Positions 8,848 through 16,981 of a stretch of 64,000 nt of DNA are shown here, piece by piece. The stretch lies in NCBI GenBank assembly GCA_003612585.1, contig RAZH01000006.1, positions 172,514 to 236,513 on the forward strand, read 5' to 3'. A model generated the notes under the pieces. It did no database searches, was not told the origin of the DNA, and saw only the letters and a program-made list of their open reading frames with translations. How positions within the stretch are numbered: the stretch's first letter is position 1; every line of letters starts with the position of its first letter. Source of the DNA: a bacterium 1XD42-54. GTDB lineage: Bacteria > Bacillota > Clostridia > Lachnospirales > Lachnospiraceae. The position numbers and the translations under genes are program-made.

Positions 8848-9536
8848 TTCGCCTCGCCTCCCGTCCACTGATAGCCCATGCCGTAAACGGTCTTGATGTA
8901 GGGCGTGCCGCCGTCGGATTCGATCTTGCTGCGAATCCGGCTGATGGAGGTTGTCAGGGTGTGTTCATCCACAAACTTCTCGTCTATATCCCACATCTTT
9001 TCCAGAAGCTGCCCACGGGTCAGCACTTGCCGGGGATTTTTACGGAACAGGTTCAGCATTTTGTACTCCATCGGGGATAAGGTCAGGGGCTTGCCGTTTA
9101 GGGAAGCCGCCTGCTCCGAGAAGTCCAGAAACAGCCGCCCGTCGTCGTAAATGTCCCTGGCCGGTTTGTGGTGTTCCAGCATGGCGAACATGGCTTTGAT
9201 TTTCCGCTGCAAGGCCCCGATCACAAAGGGCTTTGTGATGTAGTCCACCGCGCCCACCTCATAGCCCCGTATCTGGTCGCTTTCCTGATCGTTGGCGGTC
9301 AGGAAGATTACAATGGTGTCCGGGTGCTGGGGCTTTATCAGCTTGCACAGTTCAAAACCATTCCCATCCGGCAGGTTGATGTCCAGCAGCACTAAATCAA
9401 ATTCCCGCTGGCGCAGGACATCAGCTGCGGTCCTGGCATTCAGGGCAGAAGTCACGCCGTACCCGTCTGTGGTCAGGTTATAGGCCAACATCTTATTCAA
9501 AAAACTGTCGTCCTCGACAATTAAAATCTGCTTCAT
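8844..9536 (-). CDS. OmpR-family response regulator
   Basis: This 230-residue protein has a receiver domain (acidic pocket VEDD, phospho-Asp in LVLLDINLPDG, Lys in DYITKPF) and a C-terminal winged helix (LSPMEYKMLNLF, then RIRSKIE and IKTVYGMGYQW). It starts at the ATG at 9536 with AAGGAAGTGAGG upstream; longer readings cross its own promoter. It is the obvious candidate to bind the repeated TGTAACA...CGGACA boxes. One copy lies in its own promoter, which implies autoregulation. Confidence 0.93.
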   Translation of the reverse strand: MKQILIVEDDSFLNKMLAYNLTTDGYGVTSALNARTAADVLRQREFDLVLLDINLPDGNGFELCKLIKPQHPDTIVIFLTANDQESDQIRGYEVGAVDYITKPFVIGALQRKIKAMFAMLEHHKPARDIYDDGRLFLDFSEQAASLNGKPLTLSPMEYKMLNLFRKNPRQVLTRGQLLEKMWDIDEKFVDEHTLTTSISRIRSKIESDGGTPYIKTVYGMGYQWTGGEAK

Positions 9537-9564
9537 ATCCTCACTTCCTTTTCTTTTTGCAAAT

Positions 9565-9597
9565 AGTATAACAGGCAAATGTCCGAGAATTGTTACA
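9565..9597 (-). promoter_or_regulatory. Operator-promoter of the regulator-kinase unit
   Basis: On the minus strand TGTAACAATTCTCGGACATTT (plus 9577-9597) is followed by 6 bp and -10 TATACT (9565-9570). Box, spacing and -10 position match the two ABC promoters at 5177-5209 and 7681-7713. Confidence 0.7.
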
Positions 9598-9744
9598 AGG
9601 ACAAATATATTTATCATTTTACAGCTTTTTTCTGTGTACTGCAATTTTATAAAAGAAAGGACAGCAGTATCAAATTGCTGTCCTTGCGGTTTATTATAGC
9701 TGGTAGTGTATAAGCGTGGGTTCATCATATTTGGTGTGGTATCT

Positions 9745-9891
9745 TTAACTATGGGAAACTCCACGCTCCCATTTGCTGACCGCTTTGTCAGACACGAACA
9801 GTTTTTCGGCAAGTTTTTTTTGGGTATAGCCTTTTGCTTTTCGCTCCTGGCATAAAAATTCTGCAAATGCAGTTTTGTTAAGCTCAAACAT
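9745..9891 (-). pseudogene. Truncated XRE-family HTH gene
   Basis: This 48-codon frame starts MFELNKTAFAEFLCQERKAK and continues through a Cro/CI-type HTH (YTQKKLAEKLFVSDKAVSKW). It then stops shortly after WERG, where full-length relatives continue for at least 20-100 residues. It is therefore probably a remnant at the end of the mobile region. AGGTAATAAAAC precedes its ATG. A natural mini-repressor is possible but less likely. Confidence 0.6.
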
Positions 9892-10171
9892 GTTTTATTA
9901 CCTGCTTTCTGATAAACTATTTATTGGAGATTTTAGTACGAGGGAAATCGTTTTCAGTTTACCTGTTTCGTCCCCAAATAGCAACCGACTGGCAGTAGAA
10001 TTGCCGGAAATTGGGGCAAAATCATTGTTAACAGAGAAAAATGTTATAAATGAGAAACAGGCAATCGGTGCAAAATCTGGCAGTGAGAGAAAGAATTATC
10101 AGATTTCAATGCAAAAACGGTCAGTGCCAGGGCAGGTATTTTGAGATTACATGCGCTATCTTTTCCTGTAA
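9892..10171. other. Junction region without a supported gene
   Basis: Between the HTH remnant and the broken hydrolase I see no motif, ribosome site or RNA I can support. The hydrolase lacks its 5' part here, so the right end of the left-hand mobile region probably lies in this stretch. I could not find a clear repeat marking it. Confidence 0.4.
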
Positions 10172-11019
10172 TCAGAGGATGTGACAGAGAATTCTCCAGT
10201 TATTGTATTTATCCACGGTGGTGCATGGTGGGAGGCATCCTACAAATGTGAAGAAGAATTTACAGGTTCTTGGTCCAATCAGCAGCTTGCATACGTGCTT
10301 TCTCTTGTAGAGGAAGGGGCTCGATTGATTATCGCCTGAGCCAGGAAATGGCTTATCCGGCACAGATCGAGGACTGCAAGGGTGCAGTACGGTTCCTGCG
10401 TGCTCATGCAGAGGAATACGGAATTGATCCAGAGCGGATTGCTTGTTCCGGAACTTCAGCAGGTGCACATCTGGCAATTCTGCTTGCTGTTACAGGCGAT
10501 GTGGAGGAGCTGGAAGGAGAGACAGGAGGAAATCTGGAACAGTCCAGTCGGGTGCAGGTGTGCGCAGACTATTATGGTATGACAGATATTATTATTCTGA
10601 GTACAGATTTGTATGATGCCCCGTATCACATCAATGCAATGGATGCCTATAATCAGATAGACGCATATAACTCAGCACGTTCTCAGCTTATCGGGTTTAA
10701 GGAAAAGGGAGAAGGCATGGGCGTTCTGCGTGCAGAACAGTATAATCCGGATACGCCTTACAAAGAGGAGCTGAAGCTTGTGGAAATGGCGAGTCCGATC
10801 AATTATGTGACAACAGATGATGCACCGATCTTTATGGGGCAGGGGGGAAAGGACCCGCGTGTATTTGTTGCACAGGCAGAGCGTCTTCACAAATTATACA
10901 TTCAAGCAGGCCTTGAGGCATACCTCATGGTGAACTCCATGGCAGGCCGTGATAATCTTGGAACATATATCAATGAGGCGGCATTAAGCTTCCTGCGTGA
11001 CAAGCTTGGTATGAATTAA
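10172..11019 (+). pseudogene. Alpha/beta-hydrolase (esterase/lipase) pseudogene
   Basis: Two reading frames together make most of an acetyl-esterase-like protein. In frame 2 (from 10172) there is SPVIVFIHGGAWW, the oxyanion-hole HGG motif, ending at a TGA near 10340. In frame 1 the protein resumes as IDYRLSQEMAYPAQ and carries the nucleophile elbow CSGTSAGAH (GxSxG). It continues to the stop at 11019. The frame change lies near 10312-10325, around GGAAGGGGCTCG. The start codon and first residues are missing and the catalytic His region is atypical. The gene is dead, truncated by insertion and then frameshifted. Confidence 0.75.
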
Positions 11020-11031
11020 GGATTTTGAATA

Positions 11032-11082
11032 ACCGCGGTATCCAAAAGGCATCCGGCCCCGAAGATACCGCGGTCTTTTGTT
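11032..11082 (+). terminator. Terminator after the hydrolase remnant
   Basis: An 11-bp perfect stem (ACCGCGGTATC 11032-11042 with GATACCGCGGT 11064-11074) is followed by CTTTTG. It is the original terminator of the hydrolase gene. Confidence 0.75.
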
Positions 11083-11178
11083 GACGGCTCAGCGATTTTC
11101 TTGTTATGATAAATGAAGAGAGAATCGCGATAGAGGTGAATGAACTACCCGCAAAGGCAAAAAAGGAGGGCAAAGCCG

Positions 11179-11960
11179 TTGAAAAAATGGATGATCCCGG
11201 TACTGTTGCTCGGAATAGCATAGCTGAATGTTGGTCTGGTCTATGAGAAGGAAAGTGATAACCGGATAGCTGAAAAAGTTAAGTTTACATTTGTGGCTCC
11301 GACGGCAAATTATGGCTACTGGGAGCAGGCGGCTCTGGCAGTTTCCGAGGCGTGTAAGGAGCGCGGCATTGATATAAATTTTCAGCCGGGCAGACTGCTG
11401 CCCGATTACTCGCGGATCTGACCGGGGAAAAGGGAAGGATAGCTGCTGTTGCGTCTGAAATTGAAAAGTCGAATCAGGCGGAGCGGCTGCGTGGCCTGAA
11501 AGAAGGACTGGAACAATATCCTGATATGGAGATTACTGCTGTGCTGGAACGAGGTGAAAGTATTATTGCGCTGAAGGATCAGATTACACAGCTTTTGGAC
11601 CAGAATCCCGAGATTGACGGATTGTTTTGCATCGAAGGGTATTCTTCACGGGCGATTTCGCTGATTATGGAAGAACATCCGGAAAGTTATACACAGATGC
11701 ACAAGGTGGTTTTTGATTTGAATGACGATACAAGCCAGGCGCTGCAAAACGGCTATGTAGATGTTGTTCTGGAACAGCGTCCGCAGACGATGGGAACGGA
11801 GGCTGTGCGGGTTTTATATGAACATTGTAATCAGGTGGCGGAGGGAGGCAGTATGGAGCGTGAAAAGGATGTGCTTCTGAAGCCGGAGATTATAACAGCC
11901 TGGAATGAAAGCGTGACAGAGCCGTATATCAGTGGGGAATTATCATGGCATGTATACTGA
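11179..11960 (+). pseudogene. Decayed sugar-binding-type (Peripla_BP) membrane-anchored protein
   Basis: A TTG start (11179) with AAAGGAGGG upstream opens KKWMIPVLLLGIA, a membrane anchor, then an in-frame TAG. Beyond it the frame gives VKFTFVAPTANYGYWEQAA, a typical beginning of a LacI-like periplasmic binding fold. About 60-80 residues of the fold are missing near 11398-11410. A shifted frame then resumes with EIEKSNQAERLRGLKEGL and runs to 11960. At least one stop, one deletion and one frameshift make it non-functional. It probably fed the adjacent AraC-type regulator in a sugar-sensing system. Confidence 0.65.
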
Positions 11961-12685
11961 AGAAAAAATATAAAGATACGATTCACTCTATCCTGCGGCG
12001 TGATCTGATTTCTATTTTTACAGGGGCGCTTACCATGCTCATCGACCGTTTATCAAAGGCGAAAGTGAATCGGGCTTTTTCATGGGACATTTTAGATATG
12101 GCGGCGCTTGTGGAAGGGTATCAGCAGCAGATTATCCGGATAAGGGAAATGCTTGACCAGGAGTTTTCAGGAACCGGCGTAAAGATACAGGAACAGTATG
12201 TTTTGCTTTCATGCCTGGCAAGACAGTGCGGTGCATATCGGCCAGATCTGATGTTTTCGGCCGAACATGGGTTTTGGCCATATATCAGGTGGAAGAATGC
12301 AGCAGACCAGAGGAAATCGCAGCAGAATGTATAAAGGCGATTAAAAGGTGTTGCAGTATTGCCGAACCGGCCGATACGAGGGCTCAGTACGTGCGGGAAG
12401 CGATCCGGATTATGAAAGAGCAGTTCACTGATGACCTGGCGCTGGAGGATCAATGCGGCAATTGATCTGATCCGGCAGAACCGTGAACTGAGTATCCGGG
12501 ATATCGGAAAAATGGCCGGGTACAGTTCAGAGACATATTTTTATAAGGTATTAAAAAAATACAGGTATGGCAGTTGGCAGGATGCGTGCGCTGCTGACCG
12601 GAGCAGAAAAGTGACAAGGGTGAGTCGTGGAGAAGCAAGGCAGAATTTTTCTAGTTGTTGGACATGCAGATTCATGGTAAAGTGA
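11945..12685 (+). pseudogene. Decayed AraC-family regulator
   Basis: The N-terminal region is readable from 11945 to about 12270. The frame then shifts to IYQVEECSRPEEIAAEC and REAIRIMKEQFTDDLALED. Directly after LALED the frame shifts again to INAAIDLIRQNRELSIRDIG, the second half of an AraC double HTH, ending near YFYKVLKKY. The first recognition helix and linker (about 30 residues) are deleted at 12441-12455. The gene overlaps the end of the binding-protein remnant by 16 bp, so the two were once an operon. Confidence 0.65.
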
Positions 12686-12799
12686 TTACAGGAATTGGAA
12701 ATTAAGAGTAAGTTAGTTGAGAATGTTGAGAATATGGAGACAGTGGCAGAGATTGGAGTCTACCGGGATACGGATTTCAGATAAAGGAGATTTGGCAGA

Positions 12800-13525
12800 A
12801 TGGAAGAGAAGATAAATAAATTACAGGAGATCATCAGCGGCAGTGATAACATTGTATTTTTTGGCGGCGCAGGTGTGTCTACGGAAAGCGGGATTCCGGA
12901 TTTTCGAAGCGTGGATGGTCTGTATCATCAGGAGTATGATTTTCCACCAGAAACGATTCTGAGCCATACCTTTTTTGTGCGGAATACAAAGGAGTTCTAC
13001 CGGTTTTACCGGAATAAAATGCTCTGCCTCGATGTACAGCCAAATGCAGCGCATAAAAAGCTGGCTGAGCTGGAGGAAAAAGGAAAGCTAAGGGCGGTTG
13101 TGACGCAGAACATTGACGGGCTGCATCAGGCAGCAGGGAGCAGGCGGGTGCTGGAGCTGCATGGCAGCGTGCACCGCAACTACTGTCAGCGTTGCAAAAA
13201 GGCTTACGACGCCAGATATATGCTGGAGTTTCAGGGTGAAGTACCGCTTTGTACCTGTGGAGGTGTCATAAAACCGGATGTGGTGCTCTATGAAGAGGGG
13301 CTGGATCAGCAGACGATACAGGATTCAATTTACTATATTTCCCATGCGGATGTAATGATCATTGCAGGTACCTCTCTGGCTGTTTATCCGGCAGCGGGGC
13401 TGGTTGATTCTTTCAGGGGCAGGCATCTTGTGGTAATCAACAAATCTCCGACCCCCAGAGATCAGGAAGCCAAACTGCTGATTTCTGACAGGATCGGCAA
13501 GGTGCTTGCGCAGATTGAGGTGTGA
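12800..13525 (+). CDS. cobB: Sirtuin, NAD-dependent protein deacylase
   Basis: This 241-residue sirtuin removes acyl groups from lysines using NAD+. It has the NAD-binding GAGVSTESGIPDFRS (about 22-36), the TQNIDGLH motif, and the catalytic His in LHGSVH. It also has four zinc ligands (CQRC and CTCG) and the C-terminal GTSLAVYPAAGL. All key residues are present and the length is normal. The ATG at 12800 follows AAAGGAGATTTGGCAGA. It stands upstream of DUF951 and rpsF in the core genome and is probably transcribed independently. The symbol is by family only. Confidence 0.93.
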   Translation: MEEKINKLQEIISGSDNIVFFGGAGVSTESGIPDFRSVDGLYHQEYDFPPETILSHTFFVRNTKEFYRFYRNKMLCLDVQPNAAHKKLAELEEKGKLRAVVTQNIDGLHQAAGSRRVLELHGSVHRNYCQRCKKAYDARYMLEFQGEVPLCTCGGVIKPDVVLYEEGLDQQTIQDSIYYISHADVMIIAGTSLAVYPAAGLVDSFRGRHLVVINKSPTPRDQEAKLLISDRIGKVLAQIEV

Positions 13526-13629
13526 GAGAAGAACAGAGGGAAAAGACCTCTAAATGCTGAATAAAAGAAGTTATTCTGAATCGTTATGACCATTATGGAA
13601 ATGGAAAAGCAGAAAGCAGGTGAGCGATC

Positions 13630-13815
13630 TTGGATTATGAAGTGGGACAGATTGTAAAATTGAAGAAAAAACATCCCTGCGGCAGTCAGGAATGGGAAAT
13701 CTTGCGCGTGGGAGCAGATTTTCGATTGAAGTGTCTGGGATGCGGCCACCAGATTATGGTTGCCCGCAAACTGGTAGAGAAAAATACGAAGGGACTGCGG
13801 GCAAAAGAAGGCTGA
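13630..13815 (+). CDS. DUF951 family protein
   Basis: This 61-residue basic protein begins at a TTG (13630) after CAGGTGAGCGA. It contains the family pattern KKKHPCGSQEWEILRVGADF followed by LKCLGCG, giving three Cys residues that may hold a metal. DUF951 genes sit beside rpsF or ychF in many Clostridia and Bacilli, as here, which suggests a role tied to translation. The biochemical function is unknown. Confidence 0.88.
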   Translation: MDYEVGQIVKLKKKHPCGSQEWEILRVGADFRLKCLGCGHQIMVARKLVEKNTKGLRAKEG

Positions 13816-13845
13816 AGGACGCCGTGGGGCTTGGGCAAAAACTGC

Positions 13846-13874
13846 TTGCTTTTGCAGACAAACTATGGTAAAAT
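13846..13874 (+). promoter_or_regulatory. Promoter of rpsF-ssb-rpsR
   Basis: TTGCTT (13846-13851), a 17-bp spacer and TAAAAT (13869-13874) lie about 75 bp upstream of rpsF. The resulting leader of about 70 nt has a GC-rich pairing (GCTCCTTT with AAGGGGC) that may be the site for S6/S18 feedback, but I cannot identify the motif with confidence. Confidence 0.55.
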
Positions 13875-13949
13875 CAGTGCTTGTGATATATTATTTCCTT
13901 GCTCCTTTCATCGAAAAGGGGCCAGAGACCATAAGGAGGTGCGAGAAGC

Positions 13950-14237
13950 ATGAACAAGTATGAATTAGCAGTGGTTGTCAGCGCAAAAATTGAAGACGAA
14001 GACAGAGCCGCTACAATCGAAAAGGTAAAAGAGATCATTACACGTTTTGGCGGTACTGTAACCGAGGTAGACGAGTGGGGCAAAAGAAAGCTCGCTTACG
14101 AAATCCAGAAAATGCGTGAAGGATTTTATTATTTCGTTCGTTTCGAGTCTGATGCTACATGTCCGGCAGAAGTTGAAAGACGGATCCGTATCATGGAAAA
14201 CGTAATCAGATATTTATGCGTGAGACAGGATGCATAA
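13950..14237 (+). CDS. rpsF: 30S ribosomal protein S6
   Basis: This is the 95-residue S6 protein. It binds 16S rRNA in the platform of the small subunit together with S18, encoded two genes on. The sequence opens MNKYELAVVVSAKIEDEDR and contains the conserved VDEWGKRKLAYEI segment. A strong AAGGAGGTG precedes the ATG. It is the first gene of the classic rpsF-ssb-rpsR operon. Confidence 0.98.
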   Translation: MNKYELAVVVSAKIEDEDRAATIEKVKEIITRFGGTVTEVDEWGKRKLAYEIQKMREGFYYFVRFESDATCPAEVERRIRIMENVIRYLCVRQDA

Positions 14238-14256
14238 ATAGAAAAGAGGAGATAGA

Positions 14257-14721
14257 ATGAATAAAGTCATCTTAATGGGACGTTTGACGAGAGACCCTGA
14301 AGTACGTTATTCCGCAGGGGATAACTCAACCGCAGTTGCCAGATATACGCTGGCGGTTGACCGCAGATTCCGCCGTGATGGAAACGACGGACAGAGTGCA
14401 GATTTTATTGGCTGCGTGGCGTTCGGCAGAAGTGCGGAGTTTGCAGAAAAGTATCTGCGTCAGGGAACAAAAGTTGTAGTGACCGGCCGCATTCAGACCG
14501 GCAGCTATACAAACCGGGATGGCCAGAAAGTATATACGACCGATGTGGTTGTGGAGGATCAGGAGTTTGCTGAGAGCAAGGCGGCGTCCGCAGACAGCGG
14601 TATGATGCGTCAGCCTTCACCAATGGCGGCGGCGCCGATGCCGTCACCGAGTCAGGCATCAGCAGGAGACGGCTTCATGAATATTCCGGACGGAATCGAC
14701 GAAGAGCTCCCGTTTAACTAA
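14257..14721 (+). CDS. ssb: Single-stranded DNA-binding protein
   Basis: This is a 154-residue SSB with one OB fold ([18 protein letters not shown] through about residue 105). A flexible Pro/Ser/Ala/Met linker follows, then the acidic tip DEELPFN that recruits replication and repair partners. It coats single-stranded DNA at forks. It lies 19 bp after rpsF and before rpsR, the usual Firmicute order. Confidence 0.98.
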   Translation: MNKVILMGRLTRDPEVRYSAGDNSTAVARYTLAVDRRFRRDGNDGQSADFIGCVAFGRSAEFAEKYLRQGTKVVVTGRIQTGSYTNRDGQKVYTTDVVVEDQEFAESKAASADSGMMRQPSPMAAAPMPSPSQASAGDGFMNIPDGIDEELPFN

Positions 14722-14759
14722 AGCGCCTGGAATTTTTGCGTAAAAGGAGGAATAACCAA

Positions 14760-15023
14760 ATGGCATTCAATAAAGACAGAGGCGATGCTTCTATGAAAAG
14801 AAGAGGCGGTATGCGCAGAAGAAAGAAAGTCTGCGTTTTCTGTGGCAAGGAAAACAATGAGATTGATTACAAGGATGTAAACAAGCTGAAAAGATATGTA
14901 TCTGAGAGAGGAAAAATCCTTCCGAGAAGAATCACAGGAAACTGTGCAAAGCATCAGAGAGCGCTGACCGTAGCCATCAAGAGAGCACGTCACGTATCCC
15001 TTATGCCATACGTTCAGGACTAA
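14760..15023 (+). CDS. rpsR: 30S ribosomal protein S18
   Basis: This is the 87-residue S18 protein. The Cys-containing [10 protein letters not shown] and later [10 protein letters not shown] mark the zinc-binding form of S18 found in many Clostridia. [20 protein letters not shown] is the conserved core. The ATG at 14760 follows AAAAGGAGGAATAACCA; an upstream ATG at 14736 lacks a site. It is the last gene of the operon and is followed by a terminator. Confidence 0.98.
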   Translation: MAFNKDRGDASMKRRGGMRRRKKVCVFCGKENNEIDYKDVNKLKRYVSERGKILPRRITGNCAKHQRALTVAIKRARHVSLMPYVQD

Positions 15024-15055
15024 TTCGATAAAAAGAACCGTGATAAAAAACAGAA

Positions 15056-15095
15056 ACGCCGCAGGATGTGTAAACATGTTGCGGCGTTTTTTTGT
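15056..15095 (+). terminator. Terminator of rpsF-ssb-rpsR
   Basis: An 8-bp stem ACGCCGCA/TGCGGCGT (15056-15063, 15080-15087) is followed by a run of T residues, 33 bp after the rpsR stop. Confidence 0.85.
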
Positions 15096-15124
15096 ATAAA
15101 TGGGCCAAACTTCGTTTCGTATCT

Positions 15125-15168
15125 GAAAAAAGCCTCAGGCTGAATGCGCTTTTGCGCATTCTTTTTTG
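15125..15168. terminator. Back-to-back terminators
   Basis: A perfect hairpin GAATGCGC-TTTT-GCGCATTC (15142-15161) with a T run serves the plus strand. AGCCTCAGGCT (15131-15141) next to an A run forms a short terminator for the leftward YbjQ-like gene on the minus strand. Confidence 0.65.
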
Positions 15169-15195
15169 TGGGCTTATTATATAGGCACTATGTAT

Positions 15196-15933
15196 TCAGG
15201 CATCATGTGTCAGGAAGAAATCCTGAATCTTGTTTACTGCGGACTTTTGCATATTTCCGTATATACGTTCCAGGGATACGAGATTTACAATTTCCTCTAT
15301 TAAAAGAGGACTTACAGTGTTGGGGTGTTCTTCGTTGTATTCGTTTAAAAATTCTAATATCTCTTTGGCCGTATTGTATGCTAAAACGGCTTTCATAAAT
15401 GCCTCGAAATTGAAAACCCACATGTCACTGTCTTTGGGAGCAGAAGCAGCCGTTTCCAAATCAAAAGAAACAGGGCAATAAATATCAAGAGAAATGGAAG
15501 CAAAATTTTGAGACAGATCAATCAATACGTATGCAGGAATAAAAGGCATTCCTGGATTGGTTGCCCGTATTGGGAAAGTTTTTGGTTTGGTCAAAGGAGC
15601 GTTCACATTTTTCGTTATCTTAACAGCTGTACCGTTGGCAATAACTCCCATGATGTCTGCGGAAAAAGTCGTGTAGTCGATATCAAGGCCAATAATGGCG
15701 TTGCCGCCGGCGTTTTCTACTCGAGTCATTAATTGTTCCATTGCATATGTTTTGGCTGTTTTTAATTTGTCAGAATACATTGTACTGTTGGAGCCAAGAA
15801 AATCTGCGAGACTGGCACCTAAAGTACTCAGAAAACCTGTTCCCAGCGCACATTCTCCGGAGTATACTCCGAGATATTCTGAGATAGAATACTCTTCGAA
15901 ATTATAGCCGGATGTCAGTAAGATATTGTTCAC
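15196..15933 (-). CDS. YbjQ/UPF0145-type protein with C-terminal extension
   Basis: This is a 245-residue protein. The first 105 residues resemble the YbjQ/UPF0145 putative metal-binding fold: NILLTSGYNFEEYSI, then ALGTGFLS, MEQLMTRVENAGGNAIIGLD and IANGTAVKI. The remaining 140 residues are an unrecognised helical or mixed domain. I start it at the GTG at 15933, after GAGGTAAAAATT; an ATG at 16008 has no site. YbjQ proteins form pentamers of unknown role. It is monocistronic. Confidence 0.65.
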   Translation of the reverse strand: MNNILLTSGYNFEEYSISEYLGVYSGECALGTGFLSTLGASLADFLGSNSTMYSDKLKTAKTYAMEQLMTRVENAGGNAIIGLDIDYTTFSADIMGVIANGTAVKITKNVNAPLTKPKTFPIRATNPGMPFIPAYVLIDLSQNFASISLDIYCPVSFDLETAASAPKDSDMWVFNFEAFMKAVLAYNTAKEILEFLNEYNEEHPNTVSPLLIEEIVNLVSLERIYGNMQKSAVNKIQDFFLTHDA

Positions 15934-16168
15934 AATTTTTACCTCAATTCTTTTGCTTTTATATTTCTGCAAAATTATTGTAAGATATTTTTTGAATATA
16001 TCAATCAAAACATAAAGCTGGTGTCATGAATTTTTTAATACAATTTTAATTATACATACTGCTATGCTTCTGGTACAATGTGTTCAGGGATTGTGCGGAA
16101 AATTGTGGAAGGGTCCGGGCGTTTTGGGCAGCATAATTTCTGAAGCATGAGATAAAGGTGGGAAATAA

Positions 16169-16861
16169 GTGGAAGATACAAAGAAAGAATTAAGTGATTT
16201 GAGTTATAAATTTGTCAGTATTTTGGAGAACGGGCGTCAGTACATGAAGATCATGAATAAATACCGCTGTGCCATTATGGAGGTTGAGACAAAACTGAAT
16301 GTACTCAATGCGGAGTTTTCCTTGCAATACGATCGTAATCCGTTTGAATCAATTGAGAGCCGTCTGAAAAGTCCGGCCAGCATTATTGAAAAGCTGGAGC
16401 GGAAGGTACCGGATTTGACGGAGGACAAGATCGGAGAGAGTATCGAGAAGTATCTTTATGATGTGGCGGGGATTCGTGTGGTCTGCGCATTTCCGGAGGA
16501 TATTTACCGGTTGGCGGAGCTGCTTGTGAATCAGGATGATATCCGGTTGATTCGAACAAAGGATTATATAAAAAATCCGAAGCCGAACGGATATCGCAGT
16601 CTGCACCTGATTCTGGAGATACCGGTTTTTCTGGAGGAAGGCAAGGTTGCTGTTAAGGTAGAGGTGCAGTTTCGGACGATTGCGATGGATTTCTGGGCGA
16701 GCGTGGATCATAAGCTGCGTTATAAAAAGGATTTGCCGAATGAGGCGGAGATTGTGGAAAAGCTGCAAAGATGTGCAGATGCCATCACAGCACTGGACTG
16801 TGAGATGCAGGAAATCAGAAATATGATTGAGCAGGAAGGGGAAGCCTCTGTGTTTTCGTAA
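16169..16861 (+). CDS. relQ: Small alarmone synthetase (RelQ-like GTP pyrophosphokinase)
   Basis: This 230-residue protein is the synthetase domain of RelA/SpoT alone, without HD hydrolase, TGS or ACT domains. It transfers pyrophosphate from ATP to GTP/GDP to make (p)ppGpp. Key motifs are the catalytic RTKDYIKNPKPNGYRSLH and EVQFRTIAMDFWASVDHK. The GTG at 16169 follows AAAGGTGGG. It lies directly upstream of gdpP, whose product degrades c-di-AMP and whose homologues are inhibited by (p)ppGpp. The order therefore links two stress nucleotides. RelQ rather than RelP is my best guess. Confidence 0.9.
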   Translation: MEDTKKELSDLSYKFVSILENGRQYMKIMNKYRCAIMEVETKLNVLNAEFSLQYDRNPFESIESRLKSPASIIEKLERKVPDLTEDKIGESIEKYLYDVAGIRVVCAFPEDIYRLAELLVNQDDIRLIRTKDYIKNPKPNGYRSLHLILEIPVFLEEGKVAVKVEVQFRTIAMDFWASVDHKLRYKKDLPNEAEIVEKLQRCADAITALDCEMQEIRNMIEQEGEASVFS

Positions 16862-16867
16862 AAGAAC

Positions 16868-16896
16868 TTTATTAAGACTATGTTTTATGCTATAAT
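16868..16896 (+). promoter_or_regulatory. Possible promoter of gdpP-rplI-dnaB
   Basis: A perfect -10 TATAAT (16891-16896) lies 17 bp after a weak -35 TTTATT (16868-16873), about 85 bp upstream of gdpP and just after the relQ stop. Confidence 0.5.
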
Positions 16897-16981
16897 ACAA
16901 TGTCAGGTTTGTTTTTGTTTTCCTGCTGCAATACAACCGTAAAGCGGATTTGTGTTGCTTCATGAAAGATTGGAGACTGTT

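Noticed and set aside
9875..10144. 89-codon plus-strand frame before the hydrolase remnant
   Set aside because: It has no recognisable motif or ribosome site and overlaps the HTH remnant; probably chance.
13875..13949. S6:S18-binding leader RNA in front of rpsF
   Set aside because: A GC-rich pairing is present, but I could not place the conserved bulge with confidence, so it is only mentioned in the promoter entry.
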